Assembly (NCBI RefSeq): GCF_001592045.1
Contig: NZ_BCWB01000018.1
Span: forward strand, 1 to 43,779
Length of the DNA stretch: 43,779 nt
DNA from: Thermobifida fusca NBRC 14071 = JCM 3263
Lineage (GTDB): Bacteria > Actinomycetota > Actinomycetes > Streptosporangiales > Streptosporangiaceae
Reading direction: 5' to 3'
Part shown: one piece after another, positions 34,884 through 43,412 of the stretch
Position numbering within the stretch: position 1 is the first letter of the stretch
How the letters are laid out: each line of letters opens with the position of its first letter
Notes under the pieces: generated by a model
Told to the model about the DNA's origin: nothing
The model's database searches: none
Seen by the model: only the letters and a program-made list of their open reading frames with translations
Translations under genes and position numbers: made by a program

Positions 34884-35571
34884 GTTCTCCTTCCTCGATT
34901 AGGGCGAGGCTGAGCAGCCCGCAGCCGTAGGATTTGCCGCGGCCGATGCCGTTAAGTACCGCATGACGCACGGCGTCGACGTCAGAGATGACGGCTTCAC
35001 CGTCGAAGCGCACGGCTGGGTGGCGGATTTTGCGGCTGCGGTCAGCGGTCCCAGGGTCGCGGACGTCATCGAGTGTCTGCGCGTAGGTGCTGAGGAGTTC
35101 CAGTCCGTTGGCTGCCGCACGGGAATGCCACCACGCCTCGGCTGCGGCCCCGCGCAGAGCCCAGGTGTACTCTCTTGGTTTTTTCGGCGGCTCTTTCAGG
35201 CCAAGGCGTTGGGTGTTGTTCTCGGACCGGCCGAGTCGTTTGGTGGGACTGGCCACAATCCGGTAGCGGACACGGCTGCCTTTGTCTAGCCGAGCCAGGA
35301 AAGGGTCGAGGTTACGCATCTGGACCCCGTGGTATCCGGGGCCAAGCCGGTCAACCCGCAGGGGGGAGTAACTCTGTACCAGCAGGTAGAGCTCGTTTCT
35401 GGTTTCTTCGATGCGGAACAGTAAGCCGGATTGCTGACGGGGGTTAGCGATCCGCTCCTCACCGAGGTCAGAAGAAAGCCGGATGAGTTTACGATGTAGA
35501 TTTCCAGCGGTACGGAAGTCTGCTCGGGTCTGGCGGTAGCGCAGGTCAGGAACGATCTTGGTCAGCCACAT
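34876..35571 (-). CDS. cas6e: Cas6e, crRNA endonuclease
   Basis: A 231-residue I-E processing nuclease. It opens MWLTKIVPDLRYR with His26 in NLHRKL, the position of the catalytic His in Thermus Cse3, and ends with the glycine-rich GIGRGKSYGCGLLSL. It cuts after the CGTGGGG stem to leave the 5' handle AUGGACCG. ATG 35571 gives exact family alignment and has GAGGAGG eight bases upstream; the adjacent ATG 35574 would add one Met. It is the only Cas6 in the window, so it probably matures crRNA for both the I-E and III-B complexes. Confidence 0.95.
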   Translation of the reverse strand: MWLTKIVPDLRYRQTRADFRTAGNLHRKLIRLSSDLGEERIANPRQQSGLLFRIEETRNELYLLVQSYSPLRVDRLGPGYHGVQMRNLDPFLARLDKGSRVRYRIVASPTKRLGRSENNTQRLGLKEPPKKPREYTWALRGAAAEAWWHSRAAANGLELLSTYAQTLDDVRDPGTADRSRKIRHPAVRFDGEAVISDVDAVRHAVLNGIGRGKSYGCGLLSLALIEEGEHG

Positions 35572-36335
35572 CATGCTGCCTCCTCGGCGCACTGCTTGAC
35601 GTATGTGAAAAGCTTGTTCTGGTAGTCCCTGCCGGGACCGGCCACGAGTGTCGCGGGAACCTCGGTGGGAACTACTCGGATCTGTCGGGTGGAGTAGCGG
35701 CGGCTCTTGCTGTCGAACGAGAGCGGAACGTCGTTGAGCACCGTCAGAGTGCGCGTATCTGGGTATTCGCCCTCTTCATAGATCAAGTCCACAAGCACAG
35801 TTGCAGCGTCTTCTTCCACCCTGCGATGGGGGAGCGGCACCGCTTCCACTAGTTCTCGCACCGGGTCAGCGACCCTGCGGCGCAGGACCAGTAGCGGGTC
35901 AGGAACGAACGCGCGCCGCCCCAGGTAGGGCTGCCAGTAGGGGGCGGCTAACGCGTCGGCGATAGTGTCTGCTTCCGGTCCGGTGACAGCGACGGTGAAC
36001 ACGGCGTCGGCCAGGTAGGAACGGCTGGTGAGGATGGTGGCTTTCTTAAGGTCGCGCCGTTCACCTGCAGCGGTGGGCACGGTGCGCTCTTTGGGAAGGC
36101 CGCCGCCGATCGTGTGGAAGTCGACGAGCCGCACCCCTGGCCGGTCGACGCGAACGGTGAACTTCAGTTCCTTGTAGCGGTCCAGAGGGTCGCCGCGGCG
36201 CACCCCCTGGGCGGCAGCGAACATTCCGATCAGACCGGAGCGGCTCGGGTAAGGCAGGGTGTCGCGTTCCCCGAACATGCTGTGTTCGCCCCAGCTTTGC
36301 ATGGGGCCAGCTAGCCGCAGCAGGAAGCCACTCAC
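35571..36335 (-). CDS. cas5e: Cas5e, Cascade subunit
   Basis: A 254-residue CasD/Cas5e. FLLRLAGPMQSWGEHSMFGERDTLPYPSRSGLIGMFAAAQG marks the family; the first 20 residues and the PSRSGLIGMF loop are the clearest parts. It binds the crRNA 5' handle within Cascade. GTG 36335 overlaps the cas7 stop (GTGA). Confidence 0.96.
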   Translation of the reverse strand: MSGFLLRLAGPMQSWGEHSMFGERDTLPYPSRSGLIGMFAAAQGVRRGDPLDRYKELKFTVRVDRPGVRLVDFHTIGGGLPKERTVPTAAGERRDLKKATILTSRSYLADAVFTVAVTGPEADTIADALAAPYWQPYLGRRAFVPDPLLVLRRRVADPVRELVEAVPLPHRRVEEDAATVLVDLIYEEGEYPDTRTLTVLNDVPLSFDSKSRRYSTRQIRVVPTEVPATLVAGPGRDYQNKLFTYVKQCAEEAA

Positions 36336-37453
36336 TCCCGCTCCCCCTCGAAGGCTGCCGCGACCATGGCGTCGATGAGCGCCGGGTAGGAGTCGTACCG
36401 CTCCCCCAACGCGGCGAGGTCGGTCTTGTTTTCCACGGTCGCGTAGCCGCGGATCGCGTCGTCGGGCCAGACTTCGCGGAGCCGTTCGGCGTAGTTGTTG
36501 AGTTCCTGGCAGGCGCGGAGGGTGTAGCCGTCGCTGCCGTATAGCGCGGTTTCGAACGCGGGAGCGAAAGAGATGGGTCGGTCGAAGCGTACCGCGATGT
36601 GTACCAGGTCGGGCAGGGTCATGGCAGCGGTAGCGTTCTGTTTCCCGGAGGGGACCGTGCTCAGGAAAGCGCGGAGGAACTCGGCCACGGCGGTGCGGGC
36701 GGTTTGGGCGTCACCGGTGTTTTCCACCAGTCGGTCGAGGTTGACGTTGGCGTAGCGGTAGAACGTTCCGGCACTGAACTGGCCCGCGTTCATGTGGCCA
36801 CTACCGTGGTCGTTTTCTTTGGGGATGTCGTCGACAGCGGTGAAGAAGTCGACTTCTACGGTGGTGCCGTGCACGGTGAACGCGTGCGCGAACTGCACTG
36901 CGCCGTCGACCTCGGTGGAGGGCAGTTCAGCGAGCATCCGACCGAACAAGTTGACTGAGACGTTGCGGCTCTTCAGTACTTCGGTGATGCGGTCAGCGGG
37001 GAGGATTCCCTTGGGAGTCTTCTTGGCTGCTTCTTTGGCGACGGCGTCCCGGTGCTCATCGGCGATGGCGGCGAGTTCGTCGATTGCGGGGACCGGGAGG
37101 TAGAACAGGACAGAAGTGGCAGGGGCCTCGCCGTCTTTCTCCTTTTCCAGTCTGATGCGGCTCTTCTTACCGACAGACAGCACGACTTGGCGTGCTCCGG
37201 CGTCAGCGAGGTCAGCGTCCCAGCCGCGTTCCCGAAGCCGCTTGGCGATCTCGCTGATGATACGGCGGGTGCGGACCGCCTTGTCGCCGAGCCGGGCTTC
37301 CACTTCGTGGCGGACGGCGCGCTTCCAGCTCTGGCTGGACACGCGAGTGCGTTCCTTGCCGCCGTAGACGACCGTCTTGGGGGAGCCCAAGTCGTCGCGG
37401 TTGATGTTGGAGTAGGGCAGGGTCTGGATGGCGTGAATGTCAACGAAAGTCAT
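36332..37453 (-). CDS. cas7e: Cas7e, Cascade backbone
   Basis: A 373-residue CasC/Cse4 backbone protein, present in six copies per Cascade in characterised systems. Seen: VDIHAIQTLPYSNINRDDLG, GGKERTRVSSQSWKRAVR and VDGAVQFAHAFTVH followed by GSGHMNAGQFSAGTFYRY. ATG 37453 overlaps the cse2 stop (ATGA). Confidence 0.97.
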   Translation of the reverse strand: MTFVDIHAIQTLPYSNINRDDLGSPKTVVYGGKERTRVSSQSWKRAVRHEVEARLGDKAVRTRRIISEIAKRLRERGWDADLADAGARQVVLSVGKKSRIRLEKEKDGEAPATSVLFYLPVPAIDELAAIADEHRDAVAKEAAKKTPKGILPADRITEVLKSRNVSVNLFGRMLAELPSTEVDGAVQFAHAFTVHGTTVEVDFFTAVDDIPKENDHGSGHMNAGQFSAGTFYRYANVNLDRLVENTGDAQTARTAVAEFLRAFLSTVPSGKQNATAAMTLPDLVHIAVRFDRPISFAPAFETALYGSDGYTLRACQELNNYAERLREVWPDDAIRGYATVENKTDLAALGERYDSYPALIDAMVAAAFEGERE

Positions 37454-38184
37454 GCTGCTTCGGCCTCCTCATCGGTGGTGTTGTTCTTGTTTTTCTGCTC
37501 TGCTTGACGGGTCAGGGTTTCGAGGGTGCGGTGGTAGTCCTGGACCCATTCGCGGGCGACGTGGCGGGGGGTGTGGCCCCAGCGGGCCAGGTCTCGGATG
37601 AGGATCCCCCAGTCGATGTGGACTTGGTCGCTGCGCAGGTATAGGACCAGGCGCGGCAGGTGGCGGTGGACGCCGTCGAGGTTCTGGCGGGCGATCAGGT
37701 GCAGGCGCTGCTCGGTGCTGTCAGCGTTGAGCCTTTTGTCGAAGACGGCTTGAGCGAGGGATACTCCCAGGTTGGGCCGCCGGTCCGGCTTTCCATCCTT
37801 GGTGGCGCTGCTTTCTTCGGCAGGGGTTGGCTCAGTGAGTGCCTCGCTGTCCTGTGGTTCTCCGGTTTGTTCTTCGGTAGCTTCCGCTTCCTGGTCGCGG
37901 GCGCTTCTGGGCTGTGCGGCCATGATTGCTGCGACTGCGTAGAAGGCGCGCTCCACAGCGTGGACGTCCCATAGGGACGCGGCCCGGCGACGGTCGACGT
38001 CGTAGTCGGTGGGGACGGGAACGTAAGGGGCGACCACGCGGTGAGCGGCCAGCATGCGCGGATCCTCGGGGGCCAGTCCCACACCGCGCCGCAGTGCGGC
38101 CCGTGCCGCTGGTTCGTTGACAATGAGCTTGCTCACCTGTTTCACGAGGGCATCAGCGTGCTGGAGTATGTAGTCGCTGTTCAC
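37450..38184 (-). CDS. cse2: Cse2 (CasB), Cascade small subunit
   Basis: A 244-residue alpha-helical subunit that stabilises the displaced strand. RGVGLAPEDPRMLAAHRVV, WDVHAVERAFYAVAAIMA and REWVQDYHRTLETL match Cse2. An acidic, probably disordered insertion of about 40 residues (from EAEATEEQTGEPQDS) splits the helical core; this is longer than in E. coli. GTG 38184 overlaps the cse1 stop (GTGA). Confidence 0.95.
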   Translation of the reverse strand: MNSDYILQHADALVKQVSKLIVNEPAARAALRRGVGLAPEDPRMLAAHRVVAPYVPVPTDYDVDRRRAASLWDVHAVERAFYAVAAIMAAQPRSARDQEAEATEEQTGEPQDSEALTEPTPAEESSATKDGKPDRRPNLGVSLAQAVFDKRLNADSTEQRLHLIARQNLDGVHRHLPRLVLYLRSDQVHIDWGILIRDLARWGHTPRHVAREWVQDYHRTLETLTRQAEQKNKNNTTDEEAEAA

Positions 38185-39833
38185 GCGGCTTCCTTGTCCT
38201 GTTTCGGTGTCCAGTTGCTGAACAGGGTGCTGCGGTGCCGCTCCACGACTTTGGCCACGCGGGGCCGTTCACAGTAGGGACCGGTCACCTCGTCGTAGGC
38301 AGCTAACGCGACCAGGTTGAAGGCGTTTCCGGGGCCTGCCATGCCGGGGGTGTAGCCTTGAGCGGGCCGGTCGTAGACGATGTTCCAGAAGACCGGCTCG
38401 GCTTTCGCCCAGTAGCGGCTCATGCCGTGCTGCACCCAGGGTCCGACACCGGTCTCGGTCTTAGCGTTGGTGCCGGAGCTAGTGGAGCTAGGGCTGTTAC
38501 TTTCCTTCCACGCTTCTTTGCACGCTTTTTCTAGGCGGCGGCCGAGTGCTTCCGCGGCTTTGCGAGCCAGGGTGATACGACGCACGATTCGGGCGTTCTC
38601 GTTGTCGTCGGTTTCCCGGTCTGCTAGCCAGCGCAGCACGGCCGGGGTGGTGGCGGTGAACCACTGTTTGTCACGGGCCTGACGACGGTCCTGGTCGAAC
38701 CCGAAGGCGCGCAGCCGCAGGGAGTCCAGGACTTCTTGGGGAACCTGCGCCAAAGGCGTGCAGTTGTCCAAAATTGTCGGCCGGTAGTTGCCGTCTTCGC
38801 CGTAGTGCAGCAAGGCGTCGAGGTCCCGCCATATGGCCCGTTCCGCTTTGGCTGGCCGCGGACGGACACTGCCTTCCTTGCTTGTCTGGTAGATGAGGTA
38901 AGGGTCGAGTTCTGGCGAAATGTTGCGTTCCCGCCACGCCCAGGTCACCCATGCATCCACGACGTGTGAACCATCTGGCGAGGGGTGCAGCAGGACAGCA
39001 TGGCGGAAGTGGTCGAGCCTCAGAATCCCGGCGAGTCCCGCGGATTCTTCGGGAAGACCGAGCGGGTCGTTGAGCTCTGGCTGTTCCCAGAAGGCGAGGT
39101 CGGCTGCACCAGTGCCGGGGTAGGGAATGTTGAGGATCAGGCTTTCGAACAGGGTGCGGCCCAACGGGTGGTAGGAGACGGTGCCGCGCAGCGGCCCCGC
39201 GGTGACGTTGCCTTCGCTTCTTCCCCGGACAACGCGAGGCGTGCACGTCCCTGAAGGCCCGTAGCCGAGAGTTGCCAGCAGGTGCCAGACAGCCTCAGCG
39301 GAGTCGAGGGGGTGCGGGTCGAGGTCATGGTGGTGGCCGCCGAGCCACACCTGGTTCTCTCCCGCGGTGCGCCCCCATGCCAGCTTGTTGACACCCGAGG
39401 TTTTCGGACACTCTTCACGCAGGCGAGGATCTTGCAACCAGGGCCGCTCAGGGTGGAACAGGTCGAAGCGCTCCGAGTAGTCGGCGAAGTAGGCGTCGAC
39501 CGCTTCCGGGTCGAGTCGTCCTTTGCTGAGGATCTGGCTGCGGCGAGCCTGCCATTTCCGCTTCGGATTCTTGTTTGGCGGCTGGTCGAGGCCGGTGATG
39601 CGGGCGGTGATCAGTGCGAGTATCCGCCACAGTACTGCCGCGCCAGGCGGAAGCGGAATCTCCACGTCGGAGAGTTCGTGGGAGCGGATGAGAACGTCAC
39701 GCAGTCCCAGCATTTCGGGTGCGGCCAGGACGTCGCGGCTGCGCGCAATCAGCCAAGGAGCGATGGTCACATCAAATGACGGCGGTGAAGGAATGGCTCC
39801 TCCCACAAGAAAACACAGGGCAACCGACAGCAC
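38181..39833 (-). CDS. cse1: Cse1 (CasA), Cascade large subunit
   Basis: A protein of up to 550 residues that recognises the PAM and recruits Cas3. FDVTIAPWLIARSRD is the usual N-terminus (compare LLIDNWIPV in E. coli), followed by RPWLQDPRLR, LAWGRTAGENQVWLGGHHHDLDP and a C-terminal four-helix region. The start is doubtful: the furthest GTG (39833) lies inside a perfect hairpin without a ribosome site, while GGGAGGAG occurs about 30 bases further in, without an ATG or GTG at proper spacing (an ATT codon is nearest). Homology begins just after that site, so translation may start there. First gene of the Cascade operon. Confidence 0.93.
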   Translation of the reverse strand: MLSVALCFLVGGAIPSPPSFDVTIAPWLIARSRDVLAAPEMLGLRDVLIRSHELSDVEIPLPPGAAVLWRILALITARITGLDQPPNKNPKRKWQARRSQILSKGRLDPEAVDAYFADYSERFDLFHPERPWLQDPRLREECPKTSGVNKLAWGRTAGENQVWLGGHHHDLDPHPLDSAEAVWHLLATLGYGPSGTCTPRVVRGRSEGNVTAGPLRGTVSYHPLGRTLFESLILNIPYPGTGAADLAFWEQPELNDPLGLPEESAGLAGILRLDHFRHAVLLHPSPDGSHVVDAWVTWAWRERNISPELDPYLIYQTSKEGSVRPRPAKAERAIWRDLDALLHYGEDGNYRPTILDNCTPLAQVPQEVLDSLRLRAFGFDQDRRQARDKQWFTATTPAVLRWLADRETDDNENARIVRRITLARKAAEALGRRLEKACKEAWKESNSPSSTSSGTNAKTETGVGPWVQHGMSRYWAKAEPVFWNIVYDRPAQGYTPGMAGPGNAFNLVALAAYDEVTGPYCERPRVAKVVERHRSTLFSNWTPKQDKEAA

Positions 39834-39839
39834 TGTCGG
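39824..39839. promoter_or_regulatory. Hairpin CCGACAG/CTGTCGG at the cse1 start
   Basis: Perfect 7-bp arms with a 2-base centre. It covers the furthest upstream GTG of cse1, so it may be an operator or a 5' UTR hairpin controlling Cascade expression. Confidence 0.45.
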
Positions 39840-40414
39840 CTAGACCGACTAAGGACAGGCCAGCATCGTAGCTTCTAGTAGCGACTAGAATAGCATGAAT
39901 CTCTCTGAAATCATGGACAACAGCAAAAAATCATCTGACTTGACTAAGAAGTCTCTCTGCACTGCCAGACTGCCACAGAAGCGGACAGCAAAAAATGGGA
40001 ATTTGTTGTGATAGATAGACCTGCGAGGAACGGTTTGCTCCGTTCTTCCAGATCGGGACCTAATCCCTTATCTTGAGAATCCCATTCTCTCGCTGAATGT
40101 GATTTTCTTTTTGCGGAGAGTTATTTTTCGAGGGTGTTCTTGACGTGCTAGCTACGGAGCGATTTTCCCTGCTACTACTCGCAGTCCGAGATTCCTAGAA
40201 CTCAGAAAGTCAGCTGTCCACAGGCGAGGCAGGACGGCTGCCCCGGACCCTTCCTTGTCTCCCCCCACACGCCCAGACACCCACACTGGAGGACACCTTC
40301 GACTGGACGTCCGAGGCCCAACTCCTGAGCCCGAAAGGGCGGAAGGCGGTAGGGCACGGTGCCGCGGTCAATCCTCCGGCCAACCAGGCCACGGCACCAC
40401 ACCCACTTCTAGGG
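39834..40414. other. AT-rich region between cas3 and cse1
   Basis: About 580 bases without a supported gene, distinctly AT-richer than the surroundings. It holds the two dyads above, a hairpin GAACGG/CCGTTC (40028-40045), a hairpin GAGAAT/ATTCTC (40076-40090), and long A and T tracts. The right part may terminate cas3, the left part promotes the Cascade operon. A 66-codon frame at 40202-40402 (minus) is not supported by homology. Confidence 0.55.
39873..39890. promoter_or_regulatory. Operator-like dyad upstream of the Cascade operon
   Basis: TTCTAGTAGCGACTAGAA is a perfect 7-bp inverted repeat around AGCG, about 40 bases before the start of the cse1 reading frame. On the minus strand TATTCTAG beside it could be a -10. 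It is a good candidate for the site where the cas operon is repressed or activated; no regulator is encoded nearby. Confidence 0.5.
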
Positions 40415-43249
40415 TCAAAAGATCAGCCCCTTACAGGGATCAAGCAACCACTCTCGTCCACCGGTTTCAGTGGGGAGCACCGCGCCCTCGTCTGTCACAC
40501 GTTGAGGTATAAGAACCAGGTCGCGAAGGTAGAACGACTCCCGCCATGCCTCAGGAGGATGGTTGTCCTCGGTGAGTTGACTCGCCCAGGGACCCATACG
40601 CACCGGGATCGTGCGGGCCACCAGGTCGCGGCAGTCTGCCATGGTGAACCGGCCCTCTCGCCCCGTGCCCTGTTCAGGAAACTCGACCGTGCATTCAGGG
40701 TCAAGCCAGCGGTTCCCCGCCGTGTCCACGTAGTAGCACAACACCCGGACTGAACCGGCACCGAACCGGGTCGCGAGCACGTGCTCGTCCACATCAAAGC
40801 TGAACTCGGTGAGCCCGTTCAGGTTGTCTTCCACATCGTCTGGGTCGGGGATGACCGCGTTGCGCGCCAAGCCGCGTTGTGCCAGCTCCTCCCCCATGCG
40901 CTCCATGTCTGCTTCTAGATCTTCAGCGAGCGAGTCGTCGTCATACACGTCGTCCACAAGCTGCTGCACGTCTTCAGGAATCTGCACCGGGGCCCCGTTC
41001 CTGCGGCGCAGCAGTGTGTACGTGCGCTGGAGCAATGCCAGCGGGTACACCGATGTCCAGGAACGCGGAAACCACGGAGCCCCATCAGCGTCGCCGTTCT
41101 GTTCCGGGGTGAGTACCACAAGCTCGGGCTGTTTGGCCCATTGGGGACGGTTGATGATGCCCAGGTGTTCGTGCCGCCAGCAGCGTCCCGCCCGTTGCAG
41201 CAACAGCGACACTGGAGCGAGGTCGCTGATCATCAAATCCACGTCCAAGTCGAGGGACTGCTCCACCACTTGGGTGGCTACCAGGACAGCGCCGCGAGTG
41301 GGTCTCCGTCCGCTCTGTGCACCTTCTTTACCGAACAGGTCAACGATGGTCGCGGTGATCTCCGTGCGCTGCCGGTTAGGGAACCGCGAATGCAGCAGGT
41401 AAAGGTCGGGGGCGTCCTCACCGAGCGTCGCAAACCACTGGGAAAGCAGATCGTAGACTCCCTGGGCTTCAGCAACCGTGGTGCAGATGATCGCTGCGCA
41501 TCCTCCCTGCTTCACTAGTGGAGTCAGCTCCTTAGCGAGCACCGTGGACCGGTTTAGGGCTCCCTCCTTGACCGGCACGTCCACAAGCCGCACCTCCAAG
41601 GGCTTGCGGGGAGTCGTAGCGATAGGCAAGGGGTCGACGTCGCTGCTGCGAGTCACTTTTCCGATCCGAGCGTCAACGTGCAGCCAGCCAGGGTAGGAGA
41701 CCTCCGAAACAGGCTGCGGTTCAGACCTGTTCCACCTTCTGCCTCGGGCACCTTCCAGGTACGCCTTGACAAGTGAGTTCGCGATGCTGTGATGCAAGGT
41801 CGCCGACAGCAGCACTACCGGCACATCAAGCGTGCCCAGCCAGCGCAGCAACTGTTCCAAGAGGACCTGCATGTAAGGGTCGACCGCGTGCGCCTCGTCG
41901 ACAACCACCACTTTCCCAGCAAGCCCGAACAGGCGCAGCGCGTTGTGTTTCGCACGCAGCACCGCCATGAGTGCTTGGTCGATTGTGCCGACTGCCCAGG
42001 GAGCGAGTAGGCCCCGTTTACGCCCCATCAGCCAGTCAGTTGCGGCAAACGGATCGCGGTGCCCGAGATTAGAGAGCACTTTCGACACGCCTGGCAGGTC
42101 GGCGGGGGCGTAGTCGGGATTCAGCCACGCCATTGAATGCAGGAGGGCCAGCGTGGAGGAGCGCGGAAGGTCTGTGTTCTCCACCCGGTAGCGTGCGTAC
42201 TCCTTGAGCCGGGTGTGCATCTGGTCAGCAGTGGCCATGGTGGGAAGCGCAAGAAAACGTCCAGGGCGCCCCGTTGCCTTCCCCAGCAGATCCGCCACAT
42301 GGTAGGCGGCTTCGGTCTTGCCCTCACCCATGGGCGCGGTGATCAGCACTAATCCCGGACCGGTGCACAGGCAAGGAAGGTGTTTCGCCAACGATGCTTG
42401 AAGGCCGTTGGGCTTGCTCAGGTGCGGAAACGACTCAGTGAACGTGGCCGGAGGAACTGTGATCGGCCGTAGACCCGCGGCGTCGAGAAGTGAGGGGATG
42501 CGCCGTAGCGACGTTTCAAAGTGGGCGCGCAGTGCAGACGCGGAACCGTCTGCGGGCAGGGAGGTGAGACGTTCCAGGAGAAAATCCTCCTGGCTGACCA
42601 GCCAGTCAGCAAGGATGACCAGGCCGCACACGACCGATGCTGTAGGCCCGTCAAGCATGTCAGGAGGTGTGGGACGCCCCGTCGCATCAAAAACTGCGTG
42701 CAGCAGGGCGTGGCGCTGCTTCTCCCAGTGCGGCGAGGAAAAGCCGAACTCCGCTAGCGGATTGCGGCTTTGAAAAGAGGGGTGTGGGTGGAACGTACCG
42801 TGATGGCCCCCAAGCATCTGGGCAACGAGGCCGGTGACTAGTCCTCCGTTGGGATAGCCGAGTGAAGGAAGCGCGAACGGCAGCCATTTACCGGTCGCGG
42901 CAGCATGGGACCTTTGTTCCCCACTGAGCTCCTCCCCGGGATAAGCGGAAAGGTCGATAGCGATCTGCTGTTGGAACTCTCGGGTTAGTTTCCCTATGTC
43001 ATGCAACCCCGCCCAGAAAGCGATGCAGTGTCCCGCGTGCTCTTCGTCAGTCTCCATAGACGAAGCGATCGTGTCTCGCAGCCCGGGAGAGAGATATTCG
43101 TTCCACAACACCAATGCCGCGGCAGCAGCGTCGAGGGAATGGCACACCAAGGGGTAGGTCTTGCCGCGAAGGCCGCGTTCTTTCGCCCAGAACCTCAAGT
43201 CGAGCGGTGGGATACCGTGCTTGTCATCTGTAGAATCGTGTTCGGGCAC
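40415..43249 (-). CDS. cas3: Cas3, type I-E nuclease-helicase
   Basis: A 944-residue nuclease-helicase recruited by Cascade to degrade target DNA 3' to 5'. HD nuclease: H37 (CHSLD), H83-D84 (GLHDIGK) and GGHHGTFHP. Helicase: Walker A APMGEGKTEAA, Walker B VVDEAHAVD, SATLHHS, and motif VI QRAGRCWRHE; a C-terminal domain follows. GTG 43249 follows AGGAGGAAAC, and the length equals what I recall for T. fusca Cas3; upstream in-frame codons belong to the CRISPR leader. It is separated from cse1 by 580 bases, so it has its own promoter in the space shared with the right-hand array leader. Confidence 0.97.
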   Translation of the reverse strand: MPEHDSTDDKHGIPPLDLRFWAKERGLRGKTYPLVCHSLDAAAAALVLWNEYLSPGLRDTIASSMETDEEHAGHCIAFWAGLHDIGKLTREFQQQIAIDLSAYPGEELSGEQRSHAAATGKWLPFALPSLGYPNGGLVTGLVAQMLGGHHGTFHPHPSFQSRNPLAEFGFSSPHWEKQRHALLHAVFDATGRPTPPDMLDGPTASVVCGLVILADWLVSQEDFLLERLTSLPADGSASALRAHFETSLRRIPSLLDAAGLRPITVPPATFTESFPHLSKPNGLQASLAKHLPCLCTGPGLVLITAPMGEGKTEAAYHVADLLGKATGRPGRFLALPTMATADQMHTRLKEYARYRVENTDLPRSSTLALLHSMAWLNPDYAPADLPGVSKVLSNLGHRDPFAATDWLMGRKRGLLAPWAVGTIDQALMAVLRAKHNALRLFGLAGKVVVVDEAHAVDPYMQVLLEQLLRWLGTLDVPVVLLSATLHHSIANSLVKAYLEGARGRRWNRSEPQPVSEVSYPGWLHVDARIGKVTRSSDVDPLPIATTPRKPLEVRLVDVPVKEGALNRSTVLAKELTPLVKQGGCAAIICTTVAEAQGVYDLLSQWFATLGEDAPDLYLLHSRFPNRQRTEITATIVDLFGKEGAQSGRRPTRGAVLVATQVVEQSLDLDVDLMISDLAPVSLLLQRAGRCWRHEHLGIINRPQWAKQPELVVLTPEQNGDADGAPWFPRSWTSVYPLALLQRTYTLLRRRNGAPVQIPEDVQQLVDDVYDDDSLAEDLEADMERMGEELAQRGLARNAVIPDPDDVEDNLNGLTEFSFDVDEHVLATRFGAGSVRVLCYYVDTAGNRWLDPECTVEFPEQGTGREGRFTMADCRDLVARTIPVRMGPWASQLTEDNHPPEAWRESFYLRDLVLIPQRVTDEGAVLPTETGGREWLLDPCKGLIF

Positions 43250-43369
43250 GTTTCCTCCTGAGTTCTGCTGCCTTAGCACGCAGAACATAGCGTTCCAAGC
43301 AACTTGAGTGAGGCAATTCCACAAAATTGGATTAGAGTGCCCGCAGAGGGAAGCACGCCCACCAGACAG

Positions 43370-43412
43370 ATAACGCGAAGATAACAGCCCACAAAACTGC
43401 AGGTCAACAACT
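43370..43412 (+). promoter_or_regulatory. CRISPR leader (cas3 side)
   Basis: The 43 bases before the first repeat (ATAACGCGAAGATAAC...CTGCAGGTCAACAACT) match the leader at 33517-33559 (31 of 43). The upstream part (43250-43369) differs from the cas2-side sequence. The stretch also lies between divergent transcription units (cas3 leftward, array rightward) and must contain both promoters. Confidence 0.75.

Noticed and set aside
40202-40402. 66-codon frame downstream of cas3
   Set aside because: No recognisable motif or ribosome site; kept only as part of the intergenic note.
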